From JADLHS01 sp964539515 (lineage in GTDB: Bacteria; Verrucomicrobiota; Verrucomicrobiia; Limisphaerales; JADLHS01): 64,000 nucleotides of DNA. Each line of letters starts with the position of its first letter. Position 1 is the stretch's first letter. The stretch lies in NCBI GenBank assembly GCA_964539515.1, contig CAZIJO010000005.1, positions 17,966 to 81,965 on the forward strand, in the 5' to 3' direction. Positions 8,718 through 17,277 of the stretch are shown in pieces. The notes under the pieces were generated by a model, which did no database searches, was not told the DNA's origin, and worked only from the letters and a program-made list of their open reading frames with translations. Both the position numbers and the translations under genes were made by a program.

Positions 8718-9473
8718 ATGAAAGCAAATTCCATCCATACCGGTCGCACCCGGATGACTTGTGCGCTCGCCGTGCTGTGCGCGGCGCTGGCGGTCCCCCT
8801 TTCCCGGCCAGCCGTCTGCGCCCAAAACTGGACCCCGTTCCCCAATCCGCATTGGAACATCTGGCTCACCGATTACGGTTACTCGGATTTCCTGTTCGAC
8901 AACACCCCAGGCTTCGAGGGCCGCGAGTATCTGTCGGGCGAATGGGGTGCGGCCATCGGCTATCACCGCGCCGATGGCACGGTGCAACCGCCGCGCTTCC
9001 TCGATCCCCAGTTCTGGTTTCCGGACTGGGCCACGTTGTCAACGTTCCACGTCAAGTCGTCGATGACCTTGCTCGCGCCCAGCGTGGACAACTTGCCCAT
9101 CGCGGAGTCCGTGCTCACCAACGGCGAACTCGAGATTACCTTGCACATGGAGATGCTCGATACGGTCGTCGGCACACCCATGGGTACGGCCCCCGCCTCG
9201 GACGGTGGGACTGGCACAGCCATCACCAGCAGCCGGTACGTGTTGCAGCAGACGGCGACGATCAAGAACATTTCCGCCGCGACAATCACCAACGCTCAGT
9301 TCTTCCAGTTCCTTCATGGGTTGCACGCGGAACGCGGGGTTTATGACCACCGCAACTACGCCGGGCCGTTCAGCGCTTTCCAATACGACGCCACGCTCGC
9401 AGGAGTGGATCAATTTGCCGTGGGCGCGGGCAGTTCCAGTGCGGGCTTGGAGGATTTCATCGCCTTCCAATAG
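8718..9473 (+). CDS. Secreted InlB-repeat surface protein, N-terminal part (before in-frame TAG)
   Basis: This 251-residue piece begins with a Sec signal peptide (hydrophobic core TCALAVLCAALAVPLS, cleavage near VCAQ). An unrecognised globular region rich in Trp, Tyr and Asp follows. It ends at TAG 9471-9473 after DFIAFQ. The frame stays open beyond the stop (SVAPSAFEIGHYGIEG...) for another 602 codons and reads as one continuous protein. The stop is therefore a single-base lesion (for example CAG to TAG), a sequencing or assembly error, or a recoded codon. TAG is used as an ordinary stop elsewhere here (end of the activator gene at 7875), so a genome-wide code change is not supported. The function of the N-terminal domain is unknown. 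Confidence 0.75.
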   Translation: MKANSIHTGRTRMTCALAVLCAALAVPLSRPAVCAQNWTPFPNPHWNIWLTDYGYSDFLFDNTPGFEGREYLSGEWGAAIGYHRADGTVQPPRFLDPQFWFPDWATLSTFHVKSSMTLLAPSVDNLPIAESVLTNGELEITLHMEMLDTVVGTPMGTAPASDGGTGTAITSSRYVLQQTATIKNISAATITNAQFFQFLHGLHAERGVYDHRNYAGPFSAFQYDATLAGVDQFAVGAGSSSAGLEDFIAFQ

Positions 9474-9563
9474 AGCGTTGCCCCCAGCGCGTTCGAAATC
9501 GGTCATTATGGCATCGAGGGCAACGGCATTGATGATCATTCCCTCGGCAAGCCGTCGGACGGC

Positions 9564-11282
9564 GTGCATCTCTCCGTGGAGAACAACTGGCTGACGGCAC
9601 CGTTCTCGACGCGACAGGGCACGGATAATTTCAATCCACCGCAACGTTGGGTGGCCGGGGCGCAGCGGTGGGACCTTGGCTCGCTGGCTCCGGGACAGTC
9701 CACGAGCCTGGATATCATCCTGAGCCTGCGGACCGGTACCCGGGTCACGTCGGGCAGCAACAGCTCCGGCGGTTGCAACGGCGGCTCCAGTGTGCCGGGC
9801 GGTTGCGATTACAGCTTTGACGATGTGAGCAGCGAAGGTTACTGCTTTGCGGACTATGCCCCTGCGGACGCCAGTGAGATCAGCACGCACGTCGCGGCCG
9901 GCGAGTTCAGTGCGCCGGATTTCCTCCTGCCAGGCGAACCTGCGCAGCTGTGGAAATTGAGATTCAGCGGGAGTTACAACGGCTCGGTAAACCTCACTTT
10001 CGGGTACGACCCGACCATTCTGCCAGGCGGTTTTGATGAGTCCACGCTCTGCCTTTTCGAGTACGCGAACGGCGGGTGGCACAAGCTCGTCAGCACCGTG
10101 GACGTCGCCACGAAGAAGATTGCTGTCACGGTTGCCGACCTCGGCGCTTTCATGCTCGGCGCGGATGGGGGAACGGTTTACACGGTCACCGCGAACACTG
10201 CGCCGGCCAACAGTGGGACCCTTACCGGCGGTGGCGAGTATGCCGAGGGCGCCAGTGTTACGCTCGTGGCGACCGCTAACGCAGGTTATGTCTTTGCCAA
10301 CTGGACGGATGGCAGTTCGGTCGTAAGCAGCTCGCCCAATTACACCTTTGCCGCGCAGGCGGATCGTTTGTTGACCGCCAATTTCACCGTTGCCGGTACG
10401 GGATTGATCATCACCACCACCGCTACCCCGGCCAGCGCGGGTTCCATCGGCGGCAGCGGTGAATACGCGCTGGATTCCAGCGCAACCGTCATCGCAACGC
10501 CAAACCCGGGCTACAAGTTTTCCAAGTGGCTGGAGAATGGAAAATTCGTCAGCAGTGCCGCCAGTTACACCTTCACCGTCACGACGAACCGCAACCTCGT
10601 GGCGAAGTTCAAGCCCGTTTATACCCTTGTCGTCAGCGGTGAACCGGTGGCGGGCGGCGAGGTGGACGCGGATACCACCTACGACCCGGGCGATCCGTCG
10701 GTGATGAAGGCGCAGCCAAATCCGGGGTGGGCCTTTGTGAACTGGACCCAGAACGGCATGCCCGTCAGCACCGATCCGGAATACACGTTCACCGTGAATG
10801 CGAACCGCGAGTTGGTTGGTCATTTCGCGCCGGGCAACCGTATTGACACGGCTGTCGAGCCGATGCAGGCCGGCGTGGTGACGGGCGGTGGCGTTCACGG
10901 CATTGGCGCAATCGTCACGTTGCAAGCCAGTGCACAGCCCGGCTACGCGTTCTTGAACTGGACGGAGAGCGGCGCGGTTGTCAGCAGTTCACCCACCTAC
11001 ACGCTCACGTCGGACACGAACCACAGTTTCGTGGCGAACTTTATCGCGGCGGCTATCACGACCCCGTCACCACCATCGCTGAGTCTGGCGGTGGTTTCGC
11101 CCGGGTTGCTCATTCTCTCCTGGCCGACGAACGCCACGGGTTTTTCCCTCCAACAAAACGCGGATTTATCCCCGACCAATTGGGTCGAGGTGACCAATGC
11201 CGTGATGGTGGTGGGCAGCCAGAACCAGGTGACGGTCCCGACGATCGGGGAGCGGGGATTCTTCCGGCTGAAATTACCCTGA
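9564..11282 (+). CDS. Secreted InlB-repeat surface protein, C-terminal part (after in-frame TAG)
   Basis: This is the downstream portion of the gene that starts at 8718, in the same frame. The frame is open from 9474, and ATG 9564 is only the first in-frame Met. It contains a Gly/Cys-rich patch (GGCNGGSSVPGGC), a beta-rich domain, then four tandem repeats of about 75 residues resembling the divergent InlB B-repeat. Each has GY.FxNWT/W and a following NxxLxAxF strand. It ends with the roughly 65-residue module (LSWPTNATGFSLQ...FFRLKLP) shared with other exported proteins here. InlB-type repeats are usually stalk or adhesion domains at the cell surface. If the stop is real, this half would be untranslated or would need internal initiation. 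If it is an error, the full protein is about 854 residues. Confidence 0.75.
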   Translation: MHLSVENNWLTAPFSTRQGTDNFNPPQRWVAGAQRWDLGSLAPGQSTSLDIILSLRTGTRVTSGSNSSGGCNGGSSVPGGCDYSFDDVSSEGYCFADYAPADASEISTHVAAGEFSAPDFLLPGEPAQLWKLRFSGSYNGSVNLTFGYDPTILPGGFDESTLCLFEYANGGWHKLVSTVDVATKKIAVTVADLGAFMLGADGGTVYTVTANTAPANSGTLTGGGEYAEGASVTLVATANAGYVFANWTDGSSVVSSSPNYTFAAQADRLLTANFTVAGTGLIITTTATPASAGSIGGSGEYALDSSATVIATPNPGYKFSKWLENGKFVSSAASYTFTVTTNRNLVAKFKPVYTLVVSGEPVAGGEVDADTTYDPGDPSVMKAQPNPGWAFVNWTQNGMPVSTDPEYTFTVNANRELVGHFAPGNRIDTAVEPMQAGVVTGGGVHGIGAIVTLQASAQPGYAFLNWTESGAVVSSSPTYTLTSDTNHSFVANFIAAAITTPSPPSLSLAVVSPGLLILSWPTNATGFSLQQNADLSPTNWVEVTNAVMVVGSQNQVTVPTIGERGFFRLKLP

Positions 11283-11729
11283 GATGAATACTTTTTGGTC
11301 AAGGTGCGGGCGTTCTCTCCAACGCGGCGTTCGTGGAGCTGTTCTCCAAGTTCGAAAAACGCACCTTGACCTTTATTTCGGCGATGGCTTCCGTACGAAG
11401 GTTTTACCCAAGGGCGGGCGGGCGGGCCAGTCGATCGGAAGTGCNNNNNNNNNNCCTGCCGCGTCTTCTCTTCTCGGCCGGGGGGGGGCCGCCCCCCCCC
11501 CAGTCGATCGGAAGTGCGAACCGCTGCGCCGAGACGAGCATTCGACGAACCAGCTCCACGGCAAGACAAAAGCGAAGCCGTGTATGGCAATATCCGGTGA
11601 GCCGCCCGTCCCTCCGGGGGGTAACCTGCCGGCAAATACGACGCCCGCAAGCAATTCGCTCTGAAGGATGGAGCGTCGGCAGGTGGGCAAGCGAGGGCGG
11701 GTGAGGAGAAGTTTGAGGAGAAAGCAGTT
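11283..11729. other. Non-coding stretch containing a scaffold gap and repeats
   Basis: No convincing gene was found in these 447 nt. They hold a 12-bp inverted repeat (11297-11308 with 11360-11371, GGTCAAGGTGCG/CGCACCTTGACC), a 10-N gap and a poly-G/poly-C hairpin (11480-11501, G9-CCG-C10). The cytochrome gene that follows has a reasonable ribosome-binding site (GAGGAG about 10 nt before GTG 11730). Any promoter for the cytochrome may be partly hidden in the gap. Confidence 0.5.
11427..11517. repeat. 18-bp direct repeat flanking the N-gap
   Basis: CCAGTCGATCGGAAGTGC occurs at 11427-11444, directly before ten Ns (11445-11454), and again at 11500-11517, after a poly-G/poly-C tract. A repeat that abuts a scaffold gap suggests that two contig ends overlap or that the join is wrong. 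The GATCGGAAG core also resembles a common sequencing-adapter core, although the following bases differ. Confidence 0.6.
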
Positions 11730-13928
11730 GTGAGCAGGCATTTCATCAACCGCGCCCGGCAACCAGGTCGGGCAGGAGTCGGTGCGGGCGTTTCAATCGT
11801 CAGCGTGCTTGTCCTGGCATTGGGATGGGGTGTGGTTGCGATTGCCCCGGCGCAGGATGCCCCCCACGGCAATCAGCAAGGTCTATCGTGTTTGAGTTGC
11901 CATCTGAAGCATGACCGCTTCGGCAACCAGATCAATTCGACCGCCGGTAACGCCAATGTGTGCTTGAGTTGTCACCAGATCGGAGGACCCGGCACCGCTG
12001 TGGCGCTGGCAGATCGCCAGCAGGCCAGACTCGGGGCGGATGCGGCGGGCCAACCCAAACCCGAAGGAAACTCGCATCGCTGGGACACCAGTCCTGCGGG
12101 CCGAGTGGAGTCGCTGGCCGGCGCACCGGTCGGCGCCATCGAAACCAGTGGAGTTTACAGCGGGCGTTATGCCGTGAGTTATACCATCACCATTACCACG
12201 CCGGGGGACGCGGGTACCGCCAGATTCAGCTGGACGGGCGCCGGGTCCGGCGCGGGCGGCGGTGGCGGTGTGTTAACCGGGACCAACGTCGCTCTGGAGG
12301 CGGGGTTGATGATCTCATTTCTGAACGTGCGACCGTCGCCCGGATTCGTAGCGGGCGATCAGTGGCGGATTGCGGTGCGACCTGGAATCACCGCGCCTGT
12401 CAATGGCGACATGCTCCGAACGATGGTCGGCGGCAAGGTTGTGTGCAGCACCTGTCACGAACCCCACTCTCAAGAGTCAGAACCGTTCGACCCGCAAGCT
12501 CCGCCGTATGGTTTGGCTGGCGGGCAGGGCCGCCACTTCATGCGCACGGATAACGACACCGATCAAATGTGTTTCCAATGCCATGCGAGCAGGTTTGTCA
12601 CGAACGCCGTCGCCGGCTCCCATGCCGTGGGTGTGCTTGTGGCGAGCAACGCAGTTCTGCACCCACCGGCAGCACTGCCCCTGGACAAGCACCAAGGCCA
12701 AATGTGGTGTTCGACCTGCCATCAGACTCACAACAGTCCGGGCAACGACGGAATGCTGCTTCGCACGGCGAGTCAGCAAGCGTTGTGCGCGCAATGCCAC
12801 GCAAACGTGGACGCCGCCACGCCGGCCAGCCACCTCCATCCCAGCACGGGACCGCTCTGGCCAGGGGGGCAGTACGGCTCGTTGCTGCCGGCGGATGCGG
12901 ACGCGGCGCATCGCGGTGGTTGCGGGAACTGTCATCGCACGCACGGGTGGCCGGATGGGGTCAATCCCGCCACCGATTACCCGTCGCTGTTGGTGGAGCG
13001 GGAGGAGATGCTTTGTTTCACGTGTCACGATGGCAGTCCGGTAACAAAAAATCTGGTGGCGAATTTCAACAAGCCGTACCGGCATCCTGTCACCACCGCC
13101 GGCCGTCATACCAATACCGAGGACGGCAACCCCGCCAGCTATGGCACCGGCAATCGCCATGCTGAATGTTCTGATTGCCACAACGTGCATCAAATGACGC
13201 CCGACCTGGTCAACCCGGTCCCGCCGGCGGCATCGAGCGCTTTGCGTGGAGTGGCGCGTGTTTCGGTGACCAACCTGACGGCGACGGCGGTAGGTTATAC
13301 GTTTCGCGGTGCGGCCGATTCGACGCCGGTCAAGGAATATGAACTTTGTTTCACCTGCCACTCCGGTTGGACCACGCGTCCCGCGGGGCAGGCTGACTAT
13401 GCCCTAAAATTCAATACGAAGCTCCCCTCGTTTCATCCGGTGGAAGGCATCGGGAAGAACACCAACATCAATGTCAATGCCTTCGTGAATGGATGGCGGG
13501 CGGACCGGATCATGACGTGTACCGATTGCCACACCAGCGATGACCTTACCATCCGGGGGCCGCATGGATCGGCCTTTCAGTACATTTTAAAGAAGAATTC
13601 TCCCGCCAGCCCGGCCTCGCGCACCATGGCGGCCACGGAGCTTTGTTTTGATTGTCATCGCTACGATACCTACGCCAACAACAATGCCTCGAGCACCGTG
13701 AAGAATTACAGCCGCTTTGGCGGCAGCCATGGTCACGCGGATCATGTCGGCAACCGGCGCTATCCCTGTTACGCCTGCCACGAAACCCATGGCTCGGCCA
13801 ATCAACCTAACCTGCTCGTGACAGGACGGAATCCCGGCATTAACACTTATACCCGAACAGCCAGCGGTGGAACCTGCACCGCCACCTGCCACGGCAGCGA
13901 GAGTTATTCGGTCGCTTATCCACGCTGA
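11730..13928 (+). CDS. Exported multiheme cytochrome c (13 CXXCH + 1 CXXXCH)
   Basis: This 732-residue protein has a signal/anchor (GVSIVSVLVLALGWGVVAIAPAQ). It carries 13 CXXCH motifs (CLSCH twice, CSTCH twice, CFQCH, CAQCH, CGNCH, CFTCH twice, CSDCH, CTDCH, CFDCH, CYACH) and one terminal CTATCH of the rarer CX3CH type. The first heme motif begins at Cys54. Many motifs are followed closely by H (CHxxH), as in doubled-CXXCH cytochromes. Between hemes 2 and 3 lies a Gly/Thr-rich beta domain of about 85 residues without Cys. Such proteins pass electrons across the periplasm or outer surface. Start GTG 11730 follows GAGGAG at good spacing. It is 15 nt from the NHL gene and likely in an operon with it. 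The redox partner and electron acceptor are unknown. Confidence 0.92.
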   Translation: MSRHFINRARQPGRAGVGAGVSIVSVLVLALGWGVVAIAPAQDAPHGNQQGLSCLSCHLKHDRFGNQINSTAGNANVCLSCHQIGGPGTAVALADRQQARLGADAAGQPKPEGNSHRWDTSPAGRVESLAGAPVGAIETSGVYSGRYAVSYTITITTPGDAGTARFSWTGAGSGAGGGGGVLTGTNVALEAGLMISFLNVRPSPGFVAGDQWRIAVRPGITAPVNGDMLRTMVGGKVVCSTCHEPHSQESEPFDPQAPPYGLAGGQGRHFMRTDNDTDQMCFQCHASRFVTNAVAGSHAVGVLVASNAVLHPPAALPLDKHQGQMWCSTCHQTHNSPGNDGMLLRTASQQALCAQCHANVDAATPASHLHPSTGPLWPGGQYGSLLPADADAAHRGGCGNCHRTHGWPDGVNPATDYPSLLVEREEMLCFTCHDGSPVTKNLVANFNKPYRHPVTTAGRHTNTEDGNPASYGTGNRHAECSDCHNVHQMTPDLVNPVPPAASSALRGVARVSVTNLTATAVGYTFRGAADSTPVKEYELCFTCHSGWTTRPAGQADYALKFNTKLPSFHPVEGIGKNTNINVNAFVNGWRADRIMTCTDCHTSDDLTIRGPHGSAFQYILKKNSPASPASRTMAATELCFDCHRYDTYANNNASSTVKNYSRFGGSHGHADHVGNRRYPCYACHETHGSANQPNLLVTGRNPGINTYTRTASGGTCTATCHGSESYSVAYPR

Positions 13929-13943
13929 ACCACACCCACCACC

Positions 13944-15104
13944 ATGAAACAACAGCCAAATCCAGCCTTGGTTGCGAACGGTTCGGCAGGGATCGTGGAT
14001 CGAGGCCGCTCGGGGCAGGGGATTCTCTTAGCTTTGTTCCTGCTGTGCGGCGGGGATGGGCCTTTGGTTGAAGCTGCCTCTGGCCTGCCACCCTTCACAA
14101 CGCTGCCGTCACCCCAGTCCTCGTTCGTGTCACCCGCCCGCGTGGCTGCGGACAAGCAGTCCCGCCTGTTTGTCTCCGATCCGCTGGCAGGAAAAGTCGT
14201 GGTGTTTGATGCGTCGGGCCTCGAATTGTCGGTCAAGAGCGGGCTGGGGCAACCGCTCGGCGTTGCCGTGGCCGAAGATGGAACGATTTACGTTGGCGAT
14301 GCCAAGTCCGGAGCCGTGCGGGTGTTTGATCCGAGTTGGAACCTGCTTGGCCAACTCGGTCAAGGCCCGGGAGAGTTTCAACTGCCGGGTTATATCGCCA
14401 CCCGAACGGAGGATGGAATCACCACCGTTTTTGTGTCGGATGGCAAGGCGCACCACCTCAAGGCCTTTCGCGGCGGAGCGCTGGTGGGACAATACGGCAG
14501 CTACGGCATGGGTTTGCAGCAGTTTGATTTTCCCGCCGGGATTTGGATTGCGACAAATGGCACCCTCTTTGTTATCGACCAAAACAACGATCGTGTTCAA
14601 GTGCTTGACCAAACTGGCAGTTTCCTCCGCTGGTTCAGTCTCCAGCCCCCACCCTTGCAAACCAGCTCCTCCGGTCGTGCGCAGGGTATCGCGGGAGATA
14701 GCGCTGGCTGGCTCTACGTTGCTGACACCTTTCAAGGCTACGTCAAGGTGTTCGATCTTTCCGGCAAATTCCTCGGTTATGTCGGTGGATACGGTGAAAA
14801 CGCCGGCGAACTCCGTTCTCCGGCTGGCGTGGTGGTAGATCCCTCGGGCCGGCTGTGGATTGCCAACGCCAACAATGGCCGCGTCGAGGGATTCCTTGCC
14901 TCCCAGTCGCCTCCCATCCTCGTGTGGAATCGCACACAGGCGGGAGACATCGTGTTGACTTGGAACGATCCGCGGTTTGATCTGCAGACCGCGACAGACT
15001 TGAATGGCTTGTGGCAAACACAGGCTGTGAGCAGCCCATGCATTGTTTCCGCGACGACGGTGGCAGGCACTCAACGGCAATTCTTCCGCCTGCGGCGGCG
15101 CTGA
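13944..15104 (+). CDS. Secreted NHL-repeat beta-propeller protein
   Basis: A 386-residue protein with a hydrophobic export segment (GILLALFLLCGGDG) and five or six NHL-type blades: repeated G.A....G.(I/L)YV.D.....V.VFD patterns, such as GTIYVGDAKSGAVRVFD, GTLFVIDQNNDRVQVLD and GWLYVADTFQGYVKVFD. The C-terminal end is the shared module (IVLTWNDPRFDLQTATDL...FFRLRRR). It starts 15 nt after the multiheme cytochrome stop, so the two are almost certainly co-transcribed. NHL proteins beside multiheme cytochromes are also seen in metal-reducing bacteria, where they are thought to support extracellular complexes. Here that role is inferred from position. The leader ACCACACCCACCACC is A/C-rich with no Shine-Dalgarno site. 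Confidence 0.88.
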   Translation: MKQQPNPALVANGSAGIVDRGRSGQGILLALFLLCGGDGPLVEAASGLPPFTTLPSPQSSFVSPARVAADKQSRLFVSDPLAGKVVVFDASGLELSVKSGLGQPLGVAVAEDGTIYVGDAKSGAVRVFDPSWNLLGQLGQGPGEFQLPGYIATRTEDGITTVFVSDGKAHHLKAFRGGALVGQYGSYGMGLQQFDFPAGIWIATNGTLFVIDQNNDRVQVLDQTGSFLRWFSLQPPPLQTSSSGRAQGIAGDSAGWLYVADTFQGYVKVFDLSGKFLGYVGGYGENAGELRSPAGVVVDPSGRLWIANANNGRVEGFLASQSPPILVWNRTQAGDIVLTWNDPRFDLQTATDLNGLWQTQAVSSPCIVSATTVAGTQRQFFRLRRR

Positions 15105-15290
15105 CGCGATACCACCCATGTCAGCTTGAATTTGCTGAGGCAACAAGGTTCGCGCATGTAGGGATTGTGCTGTCGGGCTGGGGAACCTGGCTGCACCGTC
15201 ACCGCATCCACTTCGGTTGCGGTGCGAGCGATACTCTTGTATCGCCAGTCCCACGCGATCTGACTTCGTATTGTGAAACTTGGCGTTGAG

Positions 15291-15310
15291 CTGTTCCGAT
15301 AACGAAACAG
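15291..15310. promoter_or_regulatory. Candidate enhancer dyad (UAS), second copy
   Basis: CTGTTCCG-ATAA-CGAAACAG is a 20-bp inverted repeat with one mismatched pair. Its half-site and 4-nt spacer match the sites at 7921 and 17208. The centre lies about 72 bp upstream of the GG of the -24 element at 15372, the same spacing as at 7921/8003. Confidence 0.55.
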
Positions 15311-15370
15311 TTGAGTGGAATCATTGAAGGGGGAGGGCGCATTTCGCGGGAAACCGGCCCTTTTCGCCAA

Positions 15371-15386
15371 TGGCAAGCCGGTTGCT
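15371..15386 (+). promoter_or_regulatory. Candidate sigma-54 (-24/-12) promoter, second copy
   Basis: TGGCAAG-CCGG-TTGCT fits the consensus very well, with 10 nt between GG (15372-15373) and GC (15384-15385). Transcription would start near 15397, which supports translation from ATG 15422 or 15440 and argues against the upstream TTG start at 15311. Confidence 0.6.
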
Positions 15387-15421
15387 TAAGAAAGTTCAAG
15401 CCAACACGACCGAGTTATGTC

Positions 15422-17191
15422 ATGCTGGCAAAGCAATCGATGCGAACCCTTGAACCCCAAGCCGGGATGTGTTCCTGCCACGGCAGGTGGCGACGTTGTG
15501 CCGTGGGGATGGCCCTATTGCTAAACTCGCTGATGCTCTGCGAAGTCGTCCGTGGGCAATCGCTTCAAGATTATTTCACCAACCGCGAAGTCGTCCTCAC
15601 CACAATCGGGCAGTTGATACAATCCAACCACTTTGCCACGGTGGAGCCCGGCGAACCAAAACACGGCGGCAAGGTCGGTGGGCATTCATTATGGATTTCG
15701 TGGATTGCACCGACCAATGGTGTCGTCGAGTTCGAAACGCAGGCAAGCGGGTTTGACACCCTGCTCTCGGCCTACCAATTCACGAACCCGCTCGGCTCCG
15801 CATTCGCCGATTTGCGCGAGGTGGCGCGGGCGGACGATTCCGAAGGCTTTGAAGAGGAGAGCGAGATCGAATTTGCCGTCTATGCGGGGGAACGCTACGA
15901 GATTGCCGTGGATGGATATTTCGGCGCGGTGGGCAGGGTGGAAATTAAGTGGAAGTTTGACCCGCTGACCACGCTGCCGGCGAAAGTGCTTGGGTCACCG
16001 CTTGACCGTTCAGTCAACCTCAACGAAACCGTCGCCCTTGATGTAATCGTCACCAACGCCGAGGATAGCGAGTTTAAGTGGTATTTCAATGGTGACGAAA
16101 TCCCCCAAGCCACCCGCACCAATCTGGTGATCACCAATTTTCAAGCGACAAACGTCGGTCGCTACAAGCTCCGCGTAAGCTCTGATGGTGTTCAGTACTT
16201 CACCGTCCCGACCGAGATTCAAATCAATACTGATGGTTCTCCCGATACCCTGGCGCAGCCGAAATTCCGCGATTCGTCCGCTACGCCGCTGATCGGCGTG
16301 AGCGGAGCCGTTGGGGGTGGTGGCATTACCACGATGGATGTCGGGGTGGTCCGCGGCTACAACGGCAGCCAGATTTTCAATACCACCTACGCACTGCCCG
16401 ATCCGCTGGAGCCGCCGCACTGCGGGATCACGGGCGGCACGACTTATTGGCTCCTCTATCAAGCGCCCACCAATGGCACGCTCAAGCTGAACACCATCGG
16501 CAGCAACTACGATACGGTCCTGGAAACCTTCACCTATAACGGGGCGCTCACAAGTTATCTGGACCTGATCCCCCTGGCTTGCGCGAATGACAGCTTCGGC
16601 ACCAACGGGCCAGCCGCAGTGGAGATTCCCATTGTCAAAGCCCGGGCGTATCTTGTGTCCGTCACCGGTGTAAACGCCACCTTTGGCACGGCCTGGCTGA
16701 ATTACAACCTGGACACCAACCAGCTGCCCCAGCCCCCCACGCTCACCAGTGTCCCACCCCCAAGGACCGTGGCTGTCGGCGCCGATGTCACCCTCACGGC
16801 GCCGGTTACGGGTAGCGTTCCCCTGGCGTTTTCCTGGTACAAGGACAACGTGCTGCTGCCCGGCGCCACGGCCCCGGCACTCGTGCTTGCCAACGTGACC
16901 AATACCCATACCGGCACTTATACTTTTACCGCCACCAACGACCTTGGCGGGGTGAGTGGTTCGTTCGTGCTGAAGGTGCTCGTCCCCCCCGCATGCGTGC
17001 TAAAACGCATCCCGACCGGCATGCAACTCGGCTATCCTACCCTCCTGGGGCAGACTTACACGGTCGAGGAAAGCTCCAACCCTATTACTGGATGGAGTTC
17101 CTGGCCCGGTTCTTTCGTCGGGAATGGACTGACGAATTACTTTAACGTGGAGAACGTGGGAACGAAGTATTATCGGGTGCGGGTGGAGTAG
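15422..17191 (+). CDS. Secreted protein with PPC-like and Ig-like domains
   Basis: About 589 residues from ATG 15422 (ATG 15440 is an alternative). After a Cys-containing basic region comes a hydrophobic segment (AVGMALLLNSLMLCEVV) ending at RGQS, fitting a signal peptide. Two PPC-like beta domains follow (ISWIAPTNGVVEFETQASGFDTLLSAY and LLYQAPTNGTLKLNTIGSNYDTVLETF), each preceding an Ig-like domain with W..NG/D and LVITNFQATNVGRYKL or LVLANVTNTHTGTYTF patterns. The C-terminal region is the shared module, ending TKYYRVRVE. These are extracellular binding or scaffold domains. The gene lies between the cytochrome/NHL pair and the FecR-barrel gene on the same strand, behind its own dyad and -24/-12 element. 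Confidence 0.8.
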   Translation: MLAKQSMRTLEPQAGMCSCHGRWRRCAVGMALLLNSLMLCEVVRGQSLQDYFTNREVVLTTIGQLIQSNHFATVEPGEPKHGGKVGGHSLWISWIAPTNGVVEFETQASGFDTLLSAYQFTNPLGSAFADLREVARADDSEGFEEESEIEFAVYAGERYEIAVDGYFGAVGRVEIKWKFDPLTTLPAKVLGSPLDRSVNLNETVALDVIVTNAEDSEFKWYFNGDEIPQATRTNLVITNFQATNVGRYKLRVSSDGVQYFTVPTEIQINTDGSPDTLAQPKFRDSSATPLIGVSGAVGGGGITTMDVGVVRGYNGSQIFNTTYALPDPLEPPHCGITGGTTYWLLYQAPTNGTLKLNTIGSNYDTVLETFTYNGALTSYLDLIPLACANDSFGTNGPAAVEIPIVKARAYLVSVTGVNATFGTAWLNYNLDTNQLPQPPTLTSVPPPRTVAVGADVTLTAPVTGSVPLAFSWYKDNVLLPGATAPALVLANVTNTHTGTYTFTATNDLGGVSGSFVLKVLVPPACVLKRIPTGMQLGYPTLLGQTYTVEESSNPITGWSSWPGSFVGNGLTNYFNVENVGTKYYRVRVE

Positions 17192-17207
17192 CGCTTCGTC
17201 GGAACGC

Positions 17208-17227
17208 CTGTTCCGTGAACGGAACAA
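17208..17227. promoter_or_regulatory. Candidate enhancer dyad (UAS), third copy
   Basis: CTGTTCCG-TGAA-CGGAACAA has the same half-sites as the dyads at 7921 and 15291. An overlapping second dyad (GGAAC-gcct-GTTCC, 17201-17214) could pair competitively in RNA. It begins 16 nt after the upstream stop. Its centre is about 62 bp from the -24 GG at 17279, one helical turn closer than in the other two copies. Confidence 0.5.
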
Positions 17228-17277
17228 ACCTCCGGTGCCGGCGCGTCCTCTCGTGTTATTTCCCAATGAAAACCCAT

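Larger units (their letters stand above)
15105..15421. other. Regulatory intergenic region before the PPC/Ig protein
   Basis: No gene was seen in these 317 nt. The region holds the dyad at 15291-15310 and the -24/-12 element at 15371-15386 described separately. It begins right after the NHL-gene stop. No clear intrinsic terminator was found for that gene. Confidence 0.5.

Noticed and set aside
9039..10925. Long antisense frame across the InlB-repeat gene
   Set aside because: The sense strand carries signal peptide, repeats and C-terminal module; the antisense product has no recognisable features.
11427..11444. Sequencing adapter contamination
   Set aside because: GATCGGAAG matches a common adapter core but the next bases (TGC rather than AGC) and the second copy downstream do not fit a simple adapter read-through; left as an assembly caution.
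11530..11650. Sigma-54 promoter for the multiheme cytochrome
   Set aside because: Two GG-N10-GC matches (near 11560 and 11630) lack the TGGCA and TTGC context and have no dyad; the gap prevents a full check.
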